This document shows positions 1 through 6,412 of a stretch of 7,519 bases of DNA, one piece after another (the first letter of the stretch is position 1; every line of letters starts with the position of its first letter). Made by a program: the position numbers and the translations under genes. The notes beneath the pieces were generated by a model that had not been told where the DNA came from, did not search any database, and saw only the letters and a program-made list of their open reading frames with translations. Location: assembly GCA_013813825.1 (NCBI GenBank), contig JACCRA010000433.1, positions 1 through 7,519 of the forward strand, read 5' to 3'. Source of the stretch: Pyrinomonadaceae bacterium (GTDB lineage Bacteria; Acidobacteriota; Blastocatellia; Pyrinomonadales; Pyrinomonadaceae).

Positions 1-940
<940 letters not shown>

Positions 941-942
<2 letters not shown>

Positions 943-953
943 AAAAGCTCCTT
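941..953 (-). promoter_or_regulatory. Ribosome binding site of pckA
   Basis: On the minus strand AAGGAG is followed by CTTTT and the ATG at 942-940, near-consensus Shine-Dalgarno geometry. It fixes the start of PckA. Confidence 0.8.
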
Positions 954-964
954 CAATCAGAGTG

Positions 965-1065
965 GTCAGTGGTCAGTAGTCAGTTGGATGTGCTCGATGA
1001 GTTGTCGCCTGAAGAATAAGATTCAAGACGGGGCGGCACAAAGCAACTGACCACTGACCATTGAC
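965..1065. repeat. Inverted repeat of GTCAGTN heptads (intergenic hairpin)
   Basis: The left arm (965-986) is three tandem heptads, GTCAGTG, GTCAGTA and GTCAGTT, plus a G. The right arm (1044-1065) is the reverse complement of the same pattern. The 22-nt arms pair at 20 of 22 positions around a 57-nt loop. The element fills most of the 132-nt gap between pckA and the small protein upstream of it. There is no T-run, so it is not a classical terminator. It resembles the short heptanucleotide tandem repeats known from intergenic DNA of cyanobacteria and some other phyla; function unknown. Confidence 0.8.
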
Positions 1066-1074
1066 AAGTCTCGT

Positions 1075-1383
1075 TCATCCTTCATCCCTTGGATCACGGC
1101 GTTGGAGTGCTAGTTCACGCAACGCGACGGACATGTCGCGGGCGGCGCGTTCGAGTCGATCCGCGCAGGCTTCGAGTTCGGTGGCTCCGTCCTCCGTGCG
1201 AATCGCGACGGCGGCGAGCGCGGAGTCAACTTGTGCGTTCAAGCGTTCGGCGGCCGTTTCGGTTTCATGCTCCGCCTGCGATATTTGCCGGACGGCTGAC
1301 TGCTGTTTGTAACTCACAAGACCCCCCGCTGATGGCTCGCGGCCCGCTGTCGAAAAACTGTTGCCGGGACGCTTCTCTGTCAT
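1075..1383 (-). CDS. Small helical protein of unknown function, uncertain start
   Basis: No family recognised. From the ATG at 1383 the product is 102 aa. The C-terminal 80 residues (from VSYKQQSAVRQIS on) are rich in Ala, Glu, Arg and Leu with heptad-like spacing, for example ACADRLERAARDMSVALREL, and should form long amphipathic or coiled-coil helices. No signal peptide or membrane segment. The frame stays open back to a TTG at 1494, which overlaps the stop of the cNMP/DUF1003 gene (TTGA, 1491-1494) and would give 139 aa by translational coupling. A GTG at 1317 preceded by a G-rich stretch (GGGGGGT) would give 80 aa. The region before 1317 has mixed codon choice and low-complexity sequence, whereas the part after it has strongly GC-ending codons, so the shorter forms are more likely. 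Same strand as the upstream gene, possibly co-transcribed. Confidence 0.6.
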   Translation of the reverse strand: MTEKRPGNSFSTAGREPSAGGLVSYKQQSAVRQISQAEHETETAAERLNAQVDSALAAVAIRTEDGATELEACADRLERAARDMSVALRELALQRRDPRDEG

Positions 1384-1490
1384 TTTGTGTTCAGAGCCGC
1401 GCGGTCTTGATCGCCATGTATCGCGCGGTGCTTGATTAGGAAATTGATCTTCGGATGAGCTAAGTTCATACCATTTCAGGCTTGTCGGGA

Positions 1491-2498
1491 TCAAGTCGCG
1501 CCGGGGCTTTTGCCGAAGCCCGCGTCGTGCGCCGCGCCAGCTTGCGGCGAGGGCGGCGCGGACGCCATTTGGCCGTCGTCTCCTAGCCCTGTGCGGGTGT
1601 CTCCGGCGGCCTCTCTGCCGGCCATGCGGCGCACGGCGGCCGTCAATTCTTCGAATTGATCGTTCTGCAAACGATCCATGCGGCGCGTCAGTTCTTCAAG
1701 CAATAACTCGTTTTTGAGGTTGACGCGAAAATCGTTTTCGGCCGCCAGCCGGGCTTTCTGCTGCGCGCGGTTTTGCGACATCAGGATGATCGGGGCCAAG
1801 AGCGCGGCGGTCAGCGAGAGCGCGAGGTTTAAGAGGATGTAGGGGAACGGATCGAACGGTGCTTCACTTGTACCGCTGCCGAGGCGCGTCAGCACGAAGG
1901 CGTTGATCGCGAGCAGCAACACGCAGTAGATGACGATGAAAGCCCACGAGCCGCCGAGCGACGCGATCCGGTCGGCGACGCGCTGGCCGGGCGTCATCCG
2001 CTGCTCCATCTCGACGTTGACGTTGCGCGTCACGCGCTTGGCGACGATGCGATTGGTCTGCCGCAGCCGGCGGGCGATTTCTTGAATCATCACCAGCGCG
2101 GCCGAGGGGTGCGCGAGCAGGAAACTGTGCATGTCTTCGCGGCTCAGGCGGCCGAGCCGCGTCTCTTCGAGCGCGCCGGCATTGGCCGAGCGCGGGCTGC
2201 CGTCGAGCACGGCCATCTCGCCGAAAAATTCGTAAGGCTCAAGGCGCGCCAGCGTCACCTCGCGCTGATCTTCGTCGTGCGTCCAGATGCGGACGGCCCC
2301 GGAGCGGACGATGTAGGCCGCGTCGCCCGGATCGTCTTCGTAAAAGATCGTCTCGCCGGCCTGAAAGGTGACTTCGCCGAGCAGCCGGTTGAGTTCTTCG
2401 ACCTCCTGTTCATCAAGGCCGTTATAAAGCGGGACTTCTGACAGCGCGCGGGCCTGCGGCGGCGGCTGCCGGCCCTCATGTGCGGCATGACGTGACAT
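1491..2498 (-). CDS. Cyclic-nucleotide-binding domain protein with DUF1003 membrane domain
   Basis: 335 aa. Residues about 20-145 form a cNMP-binding (CAP_ED) domain: PLYNGLDEQEVEEL, FQAGETIFYEDDPGDAAYIVRSG, and the phosphate-binding cassette FGEMAVLDGSPRSA (92-105) with Glu94, Arg103 and Ser104 at the positions that contact cyclic nucleotide in CRP-like proteins. Residues about 170-275 match DUF1003: VADRIASLGGSWAFI, two transmembrane segments (about 184-204 and 218-240), then the hallmark APIILMSQNR...AENDFRVNLKNE. The Pro/Ala/Gly-rich tail (300-335) looks disordered. Likely an inner-membrane protein whose DUF1003 part responds to a cyclic nucleotide; DUF1003 has no established biochemical role. 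The ATG at 2498 is chosen over the TTG at 2507 because GGAGG lies 10 nt before the ATG but only 1 nt before the TTG. There is no HTH domain, so it is not a CRP-type transcription factor. Confidence 0.9.
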   Translation of the reverse strand: MSRHAAHEGRQPPPQARALSEVPLYNGLDEQEVEELNRLLGEVTFQAGETIFYEDDPGDAAYIVRSGAVRIWTHDEDQREVTLARLEPYEFFGEMAVLDGSPRSANAGALEETRLGRLSREDMHSFLLAHPSAALVMIQEIARRLRQTNRIVAKRVTRNVNVEMEQRMTPGQRVADRIASLGGSWAFIVIYCVLLLAINAFVLTRLGSGTSEAPFDPFPYILLNLALSLTAALLAPIILMSQNRAQQKARLAAENDFRVNLKNELLLEELTRRMDRLQNDQFEELTAAVRRMAGREAAGDTRTGLGDDGQMASAPPSPQAGAAHDAGFGKSPGAT

Positions 2499-2549
2499 CA
2501 GGATCAAGCCTCCTTCAGGAGTCGCGGATTATCGCGGGGCGAGGCCTAC

Positions 2550-2569
2550 TGACCGTTTACGGGCGGTCA
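2550..2569. promoter_or_regulatory. Short dyad TGACCG-N8-CGGTCA, possible operator
   Basis: A perfect 6-bp inverted repeat with an 8-nt spacer lies about 52 nt upstream of the start of the cNMP/DUF1003 gene, in the divergent intergenic region. Its size suits a dimeric regulator site or a small hairpin. It does not match the CRP consensus TGTGA-N6-TCACA well. No convincing -35/-10 pair was found beside it. Confidence 0.3.
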
Positions 2570-2578
2570 CTGTAGCAC

Positions 2579-2644
2579 TAAAAAGCGAAAGGCAAAAGAT
2601 GGGCGGCTCCGCTCATGGCAAGAGGTAAAGAGCAAAAGTGAAAG
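2579..2644. repeat. Degenerate CAAAAGG-type short repeats
   Basis: Purine-rich units resembling CAAAAGG recur here (AAAAAGCGAAAGGCAAAAG, then GGTAAAGAGCAAAAG). They lie between divergent genes. A second patch with the same units is at 6467-6562. No coding content is apparent. Confidence 0.5.
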
Positions 2645-2657
2645 CTGCGGCCGACCG

Positions 2658-2770
2658 TTGTCGGTGGTCGGTTGTTCGTTGTATTAGTGTTACTCGATGC
2701 CTGGGTTTAAGCTCTAGCCGGCAGGGCCTCGAACAGGTGCAAGTGACAACTGACCATGAACCACGGACAA
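2658..2770. repeat. Degenerate GTCNGTN-heptad inverted repeat
   Basis: The left arm, with TTGTCGGTGGT at 2658-2668 followed by CGGTTGTTCGTTGT, faces a right arm ending ACCACGGACAA (2760-2770). The terminal 11 nt pair at 10 positions; inward the arms also contain GGTCAGTTGTCA-like heptads but pair poorly. This is the same type as the element at 965-1065, more decayed. The right arm ends only 5 nt before the start codon of the downstream plus-strand gene, which leaves no clear ribosome binding site there. Confidence 0.55.
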
Positions 2771-2775
2771 TTTTA

Positions 2776-3417
2776 ATGAGACCGGACAAGGCCGCTTTTA
2801 CGAAACGCGAGTGGGCCGTCGTCGAGACGCGACGCACGCCGGAGCGAGTGCAGCGGTGGCTGAGCGAGATGGCTTACAACCGCGAGTTGTGCGGGGCGAC
2901 GCTGCGTTCGTTCCGCGAGGTCGTGCGGCGCGGCGCGGCGCATTGTCTGGAAGCGGCGCTGGCGGCGGCCGTCATCTTGGAGCAACACGACTACCCACCG
3001 CTACTGCTCAGTCTCGAATCGCAGGATCAACTCGATCACGTTGTTTTCATCTTTCAGCGGCGGGGCCGGTGGGGCGCAATCGCGCGCTCGCGCGACGTGG
3101 GGCTGCACGGCCGCCGCCCCATCTTTCGTAGCGTTCGCGATCTGGCGTGGAGCTACTTCGATCCTTACGTCGATGAGACGGGACGCGTTACCGGCTACGG
3201 CGTCGGCGACTTGTCGGAGTTGGGCCATTATGATTGGCGCTTCTCGGAGCGCAACGTCTGGAAGGTCGAACGCTGTTTGCAGGAGTTGCCGCATCGCGCT
3301 CTGAAATCTTCGGAGCCGAGATACCAGCGTTTGCTCGCGCGTTACCGTGCGTTCCGCCGCGAGCAACCAACCGGCTCGCCAGACTATTTTGCGAACCGCG
3401 AGCAGTGGATGAGGTGA
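2776..3417 (+). CDS. Uncharacterised protein, possible transglutaminase/cysteine-protease-like fold
   Basis: 213 aa, no signal peptide or membrane segment. The central part has a spacing reminiscent of transglutaminase-like or papain-like proteins: Cys57 at the start of a helix (HCLEAALAAAVILEQ), His88 opening a beta strand (LDHVVFIFQ), then GRWGAIARSRD with Asp107 as possible third residue. This follows the order Cys, His, Asp of that superfamily, and the text around Cys57 and His88 fits a buried helix packed on a sheet. It could equally be inactive or unrelated. The C-terminal third is basic and aromatic-rich (SYFDPYVDETGRVTGYGVGDL, RYQRLLARYRAFRRE). The frame is open upstream to 2638, but that part translates the repeat element, so the ATG at 2776 is preferred although it lacks a clear Shine-Dalgarno. 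Divergent from the cNMP/DUF1003 gene, convergent with the next gene. Confidence 0.75.
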   Translation: MRPDKAAFTKREWAVVETRRTPERVQRWLSEMAYNRELCGATLRSFREVVRRGAAHCLEAALAAAVILEQHDYPPLLLSLESQDQLDHVVFIFQRRGRWGAIARSRDVGLHGRRPIFRSVRDLAWSYFDPYVDETGRVTGYGVGDLSELGHYDWRFSERNVWKVERCLQELPHRALKSSEPRYQRLLARYRAFRREQPTGSPDYFANREQWMR

Positions 3418-3430
3418 AAGGGATGCGGGG

Positions 3431-3503
3431 AAAGGGAGAATGAGGAGACGGGGAGACGGCGCGAAGGCTTTGTTACATCTCCCCGTTTCCCCCTCTCCCC
3501 GTC
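3431..3503. repeat. GGGGAGAC-type inverted repeat between convergent genes
   Basis: GACGGGGAGA at 3447-3456 is perfectly complementary to TCTCCCCGTC at 3494-3503. A second possible pairing uses TCTCCCC at 3479-3485, and GGGGAAAGGGAGA-like units precede the left arm. It fills the 91-nt space between the converging stop codons at 3417 and 3509 and could act as a bidirectional transcription barrier. No U-tract follows on the plus strand beyond the short TTCGTTT. Confidence 0.7.
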
Positions 3504-3508
3504 TTCGT

Positions 3509-3781
3509 TTACTGCACCGTCGAGGCTGGCAGGAGTGAGCCGCGGCGGTCGGTGGCGACGGCCGAGCCGTCGTCGCTGATAATGCCGATCATGCCATGAA
3601 AGTGAATGTCGCCGCCGGAGAGGACGAGCAGCACGTCACCGGCTTTCACCTCCGGGTTCTTGAGTTGAAAGCGGACGACGGTGGCGTGGCCGTTGATCTG
3701 CTCAACAGCTTCAAAGTCGAAACTGTCGGCTTCGACGACGAGCGTCTGCGAGTTGTTGCTGTAGTTAGGTCTCTCTGCCAT
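3509..3781 (-). CDS. Small hypothetical protein, beta-rich
   Basis: 90 aa, no family recognised. The sequence alternates short hydrophobic strands with turns: QTLVVEADSFDFEAV, ATVVRFQLKNPEVKAGDVLLVLSGGDIHFHGMIGIISDDGSAVATD. This suggests a small beta-barrel or sandwich; the GDIHFHGMIG stretch carries two close His residues that could bind a metal, which is speculation. No signal peptide, no membrane helix. The ATG at 3781-3779 has GAGG about 10 nt upstream. The coding frame has consistent codon choice, and it is flanked by the inverted repeat at 3431-3503 and by a long gene-free stretch upstream, so it is probably monocistronic. Confidence 0.65.
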   Translation of the reverse strand: MAERPNYSNNSQTLVVEADSFDFEAVEQINGHATVVRFQLKNPEVKAGDVLLVLSGGDIHFHGMIGIISDDGSAVATDRRGSLLPASTVQ

Positions 3782-3933
3782 GAATACTGTACCTCACGCG
3801 TGCGCGCCCTTTCGTCATACGCTGCTGAATAAAATTGCCGTTATTGATCAAGAAACCCGTCCGGCGCGGGCGGCGATTCGTGCCGACCTGCTCAGGGCGC
3901 GACAAAAGGTCTCTTGACAAGCCATGCAGTCTA

Positions 3934-3961
3934 GCACTCGAAGCAAAAAACTGGCGAGTGC
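3934..3961. repeat. Hairpin GCACTCG-N14-CGAGTGC
   Basis: A perfect 7-bp inverted repeat around a 14-nt A-rich loop (AAGCAAAAAACTGG) in the gene-free stretch. No following T-run on either strand. Role unknown. Confidence 0.4.
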
Positions 3962-4059
3962 GGAGGACGGTGAAAGCGCCTCAACTTAAGTCTAACTTCT
4001 TTCGTTCGATCCTTTCGATTATTGCCTTACGGCGCGAGGCTGATGTTTGGACACATTTT

Positions 4060-4131
4060 CGTCCCGTTAAGGACGCTTGAGAATAGCCCGGCAATGAATC
4101 GCCGGGCCATGTTCACCAGTCCCTCTGGGAC
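4060..4131. repeat. Composite element of three consecutive hairpins
   Basis: Three palindromes occur within 72 nt: CGTCC-cgttaa-GGACG (4060-4075), GCCCGGC-aatgaatc-GCCGGGC (4086-4107) and GTCCC-tct-GGGAC (4119-4131). The outer two share a GTCC/GGAC core, so the block looks symmetrical around the central 7-bp stem. This is typical of dispersed extragenic palindromic (REP-like) repeats, and the central AGCCCGGCAATGAATCGCC pattern reminds me of repeats in other environmental genomes, from memory only. No nearby RAYT transposase. Confidence 0.6.
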
Positions 4132-4216
4132 ACTGCCCGCACACTCTCCGCACGCCCCTTGTCGCGGAACGTGATTTACCGCTCAACTCGCGGCAGCGCA
4201 TATTCTGGTCATCCAC

Positions 4217-4567
4217 TCATGGCGTCAGCCCGACGCGGCGCATGAGGTCTTGGAAGCGCGGGTCAGAGCGCAAAGGATCGAATGCCGGTTCAACTCGCAG
4301 AAACTGCAACTGGGCATCGCGCGCCGCGTAGGCACGTTCGAGCGACGCGAACGCCTGCTCCCGCTCGCCGAGCGCAACGTAGAAGATTGCCAACTCGCCG
4401 GGCGAGGCATAGCTCCCGCCCGTCTCCAACTGCTTGAGAATCGCTTGCGCCCGGCCGCGCTCGCCGGCCATCGCATAAGCCACGCCCAAATAGATTCGGT
4501 AGCCGGGTTCACCACCCAGTTCGATGGCCCGCTGGTAGGCGGCGATGGCTTCCAAAGTCTTCGGCAC
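4217..4567 (-). pseudogene. C-terminal remnant of a tetratricopeptide-repeat protein
   Basis: The 116-aa open frame carries one TPR-like helix pair (EAIAAYQRAIELGGEPGYRIYLGVAYAMAGERGRAQAIL), a second (SPGELAIFYVALGEREQAFASLERAYAARD) and a tail FLRVEPAFDPLRSDPRFQDLMRRVGL. That tail is the typical end of large TPR proteins with an N-terminal kinase, winged-helix or cyclase-like domain, usually several hundred residues. Here the frame starts abruptly at a GTG (4567) with no ribosome binding site, and an in-frame TAG lies only 21 nt further upstream (4589-4591). The sequence beyond that stop shows no TPR similarity in any frame. I read it as the 3' end of a gene whose 5' part was lost. A short expressed protein cannot be excluded. 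Confidence 0.7.
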
Positions 4568-4692
4568 TTTGTGCGCGGGCGCGTCCGGCTATCTGTTGAA
4601 GACTACGCCGCCAGCGCGCGTGCAATAACGAGTCAATTCGCCAATCGGGTTTGCCGCGACAGCGCGCCGCGCCGGACGGCCAGCCATCAATC

Positions 4693-4726
4693 AGAGCGCG
4701 CAGATCATGAATGATCTACGCGCTCT
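4693..4726. terminator. Strong hairpin downstream of the ferredoxin operon, terminator-like
   Basis: AGAGCGCG-c-AGATCA (4693-4707) pairs with TGATCT-a-CGCGCTCT (4712-4726): 14 bp with one C/A mismatch and a 4-nt loop. On the plus strand it is followed by AAATTTTTA, a terminator-like tract, yet no plus-strand gene ends here. It lies 61 nt after the minus-strand stop at 4788, where the trailing sequence is GATTGATGG and lacks a U-run. It may stop transcription from the minus-strand operon imperfectly, or be a palindromic repeat. Confidence 0.5.
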
Positions 4727-4787
4727 AAATTTTTACTGAAGAGAATTCCTGCTGCTGTGGTTGTGCGGACGGGCAGGTTTCTGATTT

Positions 4788-5303
4788 TTAACGCGGCGAG
4801 AACGGCCTGCCGTAGAGTTCCTGATACACCCAACCGAGGATGCGTATTTCCGCTGTACAGAGAGTTTCGAGCCAGCAGCAGGTGAGGTAGAGAGCGCGTC
4901 CCTGCTCCGTCGGAATCTTCGCCGCTTCGGCGACCACGGAGGCTTCATCGCTCTGCGTCTCTAACTGGTAGGCTTGCGCGATCTCTTCATTTGTCTTCGC
5001 GGCATCATCGAGCGCATTTAAGAGTTGGCCGATCCAGTCGTGAAGTTGCGGCTCGCTCGCGTGTTCGATGAGCGCTTGCATCACGCCGACGGCGAGGCGC
5101 GCTTCGGCCGACTCGAACTCGAAGACCGCCTCGCCCGCGCGCCGGCTCTCTTCCTGCTTCCACTGAAACAGTTGTTCGACTGCGGGTTGACGCACCGCCG
5201 CCACGCGCGGATCGTGTTCGAGGAACCACGCGATCAAATCGGCCAGCGACGAAGGAGCGATGCGTCCCTGCGGGTCTTGGGTGAGCGGCGGAGGGTTATT
5301 CAT
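4788..5303 (-). CDS. Helical protein of unknown function, downstream partner of ferredoxin fusion
   Basis: 171 aa from the ATG at 5303 (176 aa if the TTG at 5318, which has a GAGG just upstream, is used; the start is open). No family recognised. Mostly helical: SSLADLIAWFLEHDPRVAAVRQPAVEQLFQWKQEE, then ARLAVGVMQALIEHASEPQLHDWIGQLLNALDDA, then LYLTCCWLETLCTAEIRILGWVYQELYGRPF. A Cys pair (TCCW) and a further Cys (TLC) lie in the C-terminal helix, but no metal-binding motif is evident. No signal peptide; soluble. It begins 74 nt after the stop of the ferredoxin-fusion gene on the same strand, so co-transcription and a shared task are likely but inferred from position only. Confidence 0.75.
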   Translation of the reverse strand: MNNPPPLTQDPQGRIAPSSLADLIAWFLEHDPRVAAVRQPAVEQLFQWKQEESRRAGEAVFEFESAEARLAVGVMQALIEHASEPQLHDWIGQLLNALDDAAKTNEEIAQAYQLETQSDEASVVAEAAKIPTEQGRALYLTCCWLETLCTAEIRILGWVYQELYGRPFSPR

Positions 5304-5377
5304 AGCTTCGGAGTTCAAAGCCTCAAGTCAAAAAAGTCGGCGTCACGGCCAGCAGCGGGATCAAAGCTCGCATAGTA

Positions 5378-6412
5378 TTATTCTGACAAGCTCTGGACTT
5401 CAGACTCTGACTCTCGAACCTTCGCGAGGTCTTTGCCGAAGACGCCGTTCCACGGCGGGATGACGACGGAGAGCGCGCCGCCGCCCTGCGCCTGACAGGC
5501 GAGGCGGATCAGCGGGCGCTCGTCGTTGTCGGCAGCGTCGAGGTAGCCGAACTCGCGCAGTTTCCGACACTCGCGCTCCGACATGACGGAGAGTTTTTCC
5601 GCGCCGCCGAGCACGCCGATCCAGCAAGTGCCGCACGAAGCCGAACGACACTGCACCGGAATTGGTCCCTCGCCGATGGTGCAGCGCGCGTCCGCCTGCG
5701 ACCAGTCGCGCTGGTCGGTCGCGGCGGCGGTGGCGATCTCCTGCCGGTGCATCAGCTTGAACCGCGCCTCCGGATCATGCTCGTTCCACACCACGGTCCA
5801 GACCTTGTCCATCGTTCGCAGCAGATTGCCAAGCAACCCTTGACTGTCATCGCGCGCCCGTCCGCGCAGGATGTGTTCTGGCGTCTGCCGCGCGTCTTTC
5901 GCGTCGAGTCGCACGACGATGCCGGGCGCGGACTTGAAGGCCGCCAGCCCGACCTGCCGGAGAGTCATCAAAGCGACGAACGTAATGCCGTTGACAAGCG
6001 ACTGATCCGCTTTCACTTGGCCGGATACCTGTCCTGCGAGTTGCTGAGTCTCGGCGACGAGTGACCGCAGCCCGGCAGTCACGCCGTCGTCGTCCTTTGT
6101 CGCGCGCTCGGCCACCACCTCTTTAACCTGCGGCCAGAAGCGATGGCCGTACAGAAACGTGTGCGACGAATCGATCTGATCGCGCAGCAGATACTTGCCT
6201 TGCAACAGTAGCTTCTGCGCCAACCGCGCCGGATCATCCGCCGCGGCCAGAGCCTGTTGCAGCAAAAGCGGGTAGAACGCGAACCAGATGGCGACGGCGT
6301 TCCTATCTACTTCGTGAATCAACGGCCGCAACTCCGCCAGCGCAGCCGTCCACGCCGCCGCGTCGTGCCGCGCCAAAAACTGCTCGTATGCTGTCTGACT
6401 CTCCAAATCCAT
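5378..6412 (-). CDS. Unknown helical domain fused to C-terminal [2Fe-2S] ferredoxin
   Basis: 344 aa, cytoplasmic, no signal peptide. The C-terminal part (about 245-330) is a plant-type/adrenodoxin-like [2Fe-2S] domain: PVQCRSASCGTCWIGVLGGAEKLS gives Cys255, Cys260 and Cys263 (C-x4-C-x2-C), and RLACQAQ supplies the fourth ligand, Cys306. The gap of 42 residues between the third and fourth Cys is longer than in simple ferredoxins. The N-terminal ~230 residues belong to no family I recognise: helical and aromatic-rich (AIWFAFYPLLLQQAL, KYLLRDQIDSSHTFLYGHRFWPQVKEVV), then a long helix (GLRSLVAETQQLAGQVSGQVKADQS) and a hydrophobic stretch (LVNGITFVALMTLRQVGLAAF). The role is probably electron transfer to an unknown acceptor. 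The ATG at 6412 has AGAGGT six nt upstream and is preferred to the GTG at 6436. First gene of a likely operon with the small helical protein downstream. Confidence 0.88.
   Translation of the reverse strand: MDLESQTAYEQFLARHDAAAWTAALAELRPLIHEVDRNAVAIWFAFYPLLLQQALAAADDPARLAQKLLLQGKYLLRDQIDSSHTFLYGHRFWPQVKEVVAERATKDDDGVTAGLRSLVAETQQLAGQVSGQVKADQSLVNGITFVALMTLRQVGLAAFKSAPGIVVRLDAKDARQTPEHILRGRARDDSQGLLGNLLRTMDKVWTVVWNEHDPEARFKLMHRQEIATAAATDQRDWSQADARCTIGEGPIPVQCRSASCGTCWIGVLGGAEKLSVMSERECRKLREFGYLDAADNDERPLIRLACQAQGGGALSVVIPPWNGVFGKDLAKVRESESEVQSLSE

Larger units (their letters stand above)
3782..4216. other. Gene-free stretch with several hairpins
   Basis: No convincing coding sequence on either strand. 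It holds a 7-bp hairpin (3934-3961) and a triple-hairpin block (4060-4131), listed separately. A TTGACA at about 3914-3919 has no matching -10 at a 16-18 nt distance. The rest shows no recognisable signal. Confidence 0.5.

Noticed and set aside
965..1065. CRISPR-like repeat
   Set aside because: Units are 7 nt tandem copies in inverted arrangement, with no regular spacers and no cas genes.
2082..2441. 119-codon plus-strand frame
   Set aside because: Antisense to the cNMP-binding domain, which is unambiguous; high-GC DNA commonly leaves the opposite strand open.
2550..2569. CRP operator for the adjacent cNMP gene
   Set aside because: Half-sites TGACCG/CGGTCA and the 8-nt spacer do not match TGTGA-N6-TCACA; kept only as a low-confidence dyad.
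2638..2775. N-terminal extension of the gene at 2776
   Set aside because: It would translate the degenerate heptad repeat; the composition differs from the rest of the protein.
3914..3940. Sigma-70 promoter beginning with TTGACA
   Set aside because: No acceptable -10 hexamer at 16-18 nt and no plus-strand gene downstream.
3835..4080. 81-codon plus-strand frame in the gene-free stretch
   Set aside because: Non-ATG start, no ribosome site, basic low-information sequence, and it runs into the first hairpin of the triple-hairpin element.
4060..4131. attC site
   Set aside because: Palindromic, but it lacks RYYYAAC/GTTRRRY ends and is not placed after a gene stop.
4250..4714. 154-codon plus-strand frame
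   Set aside because: Antisense to the TPR remnant, which has clear TPR pattern on the minus strand.
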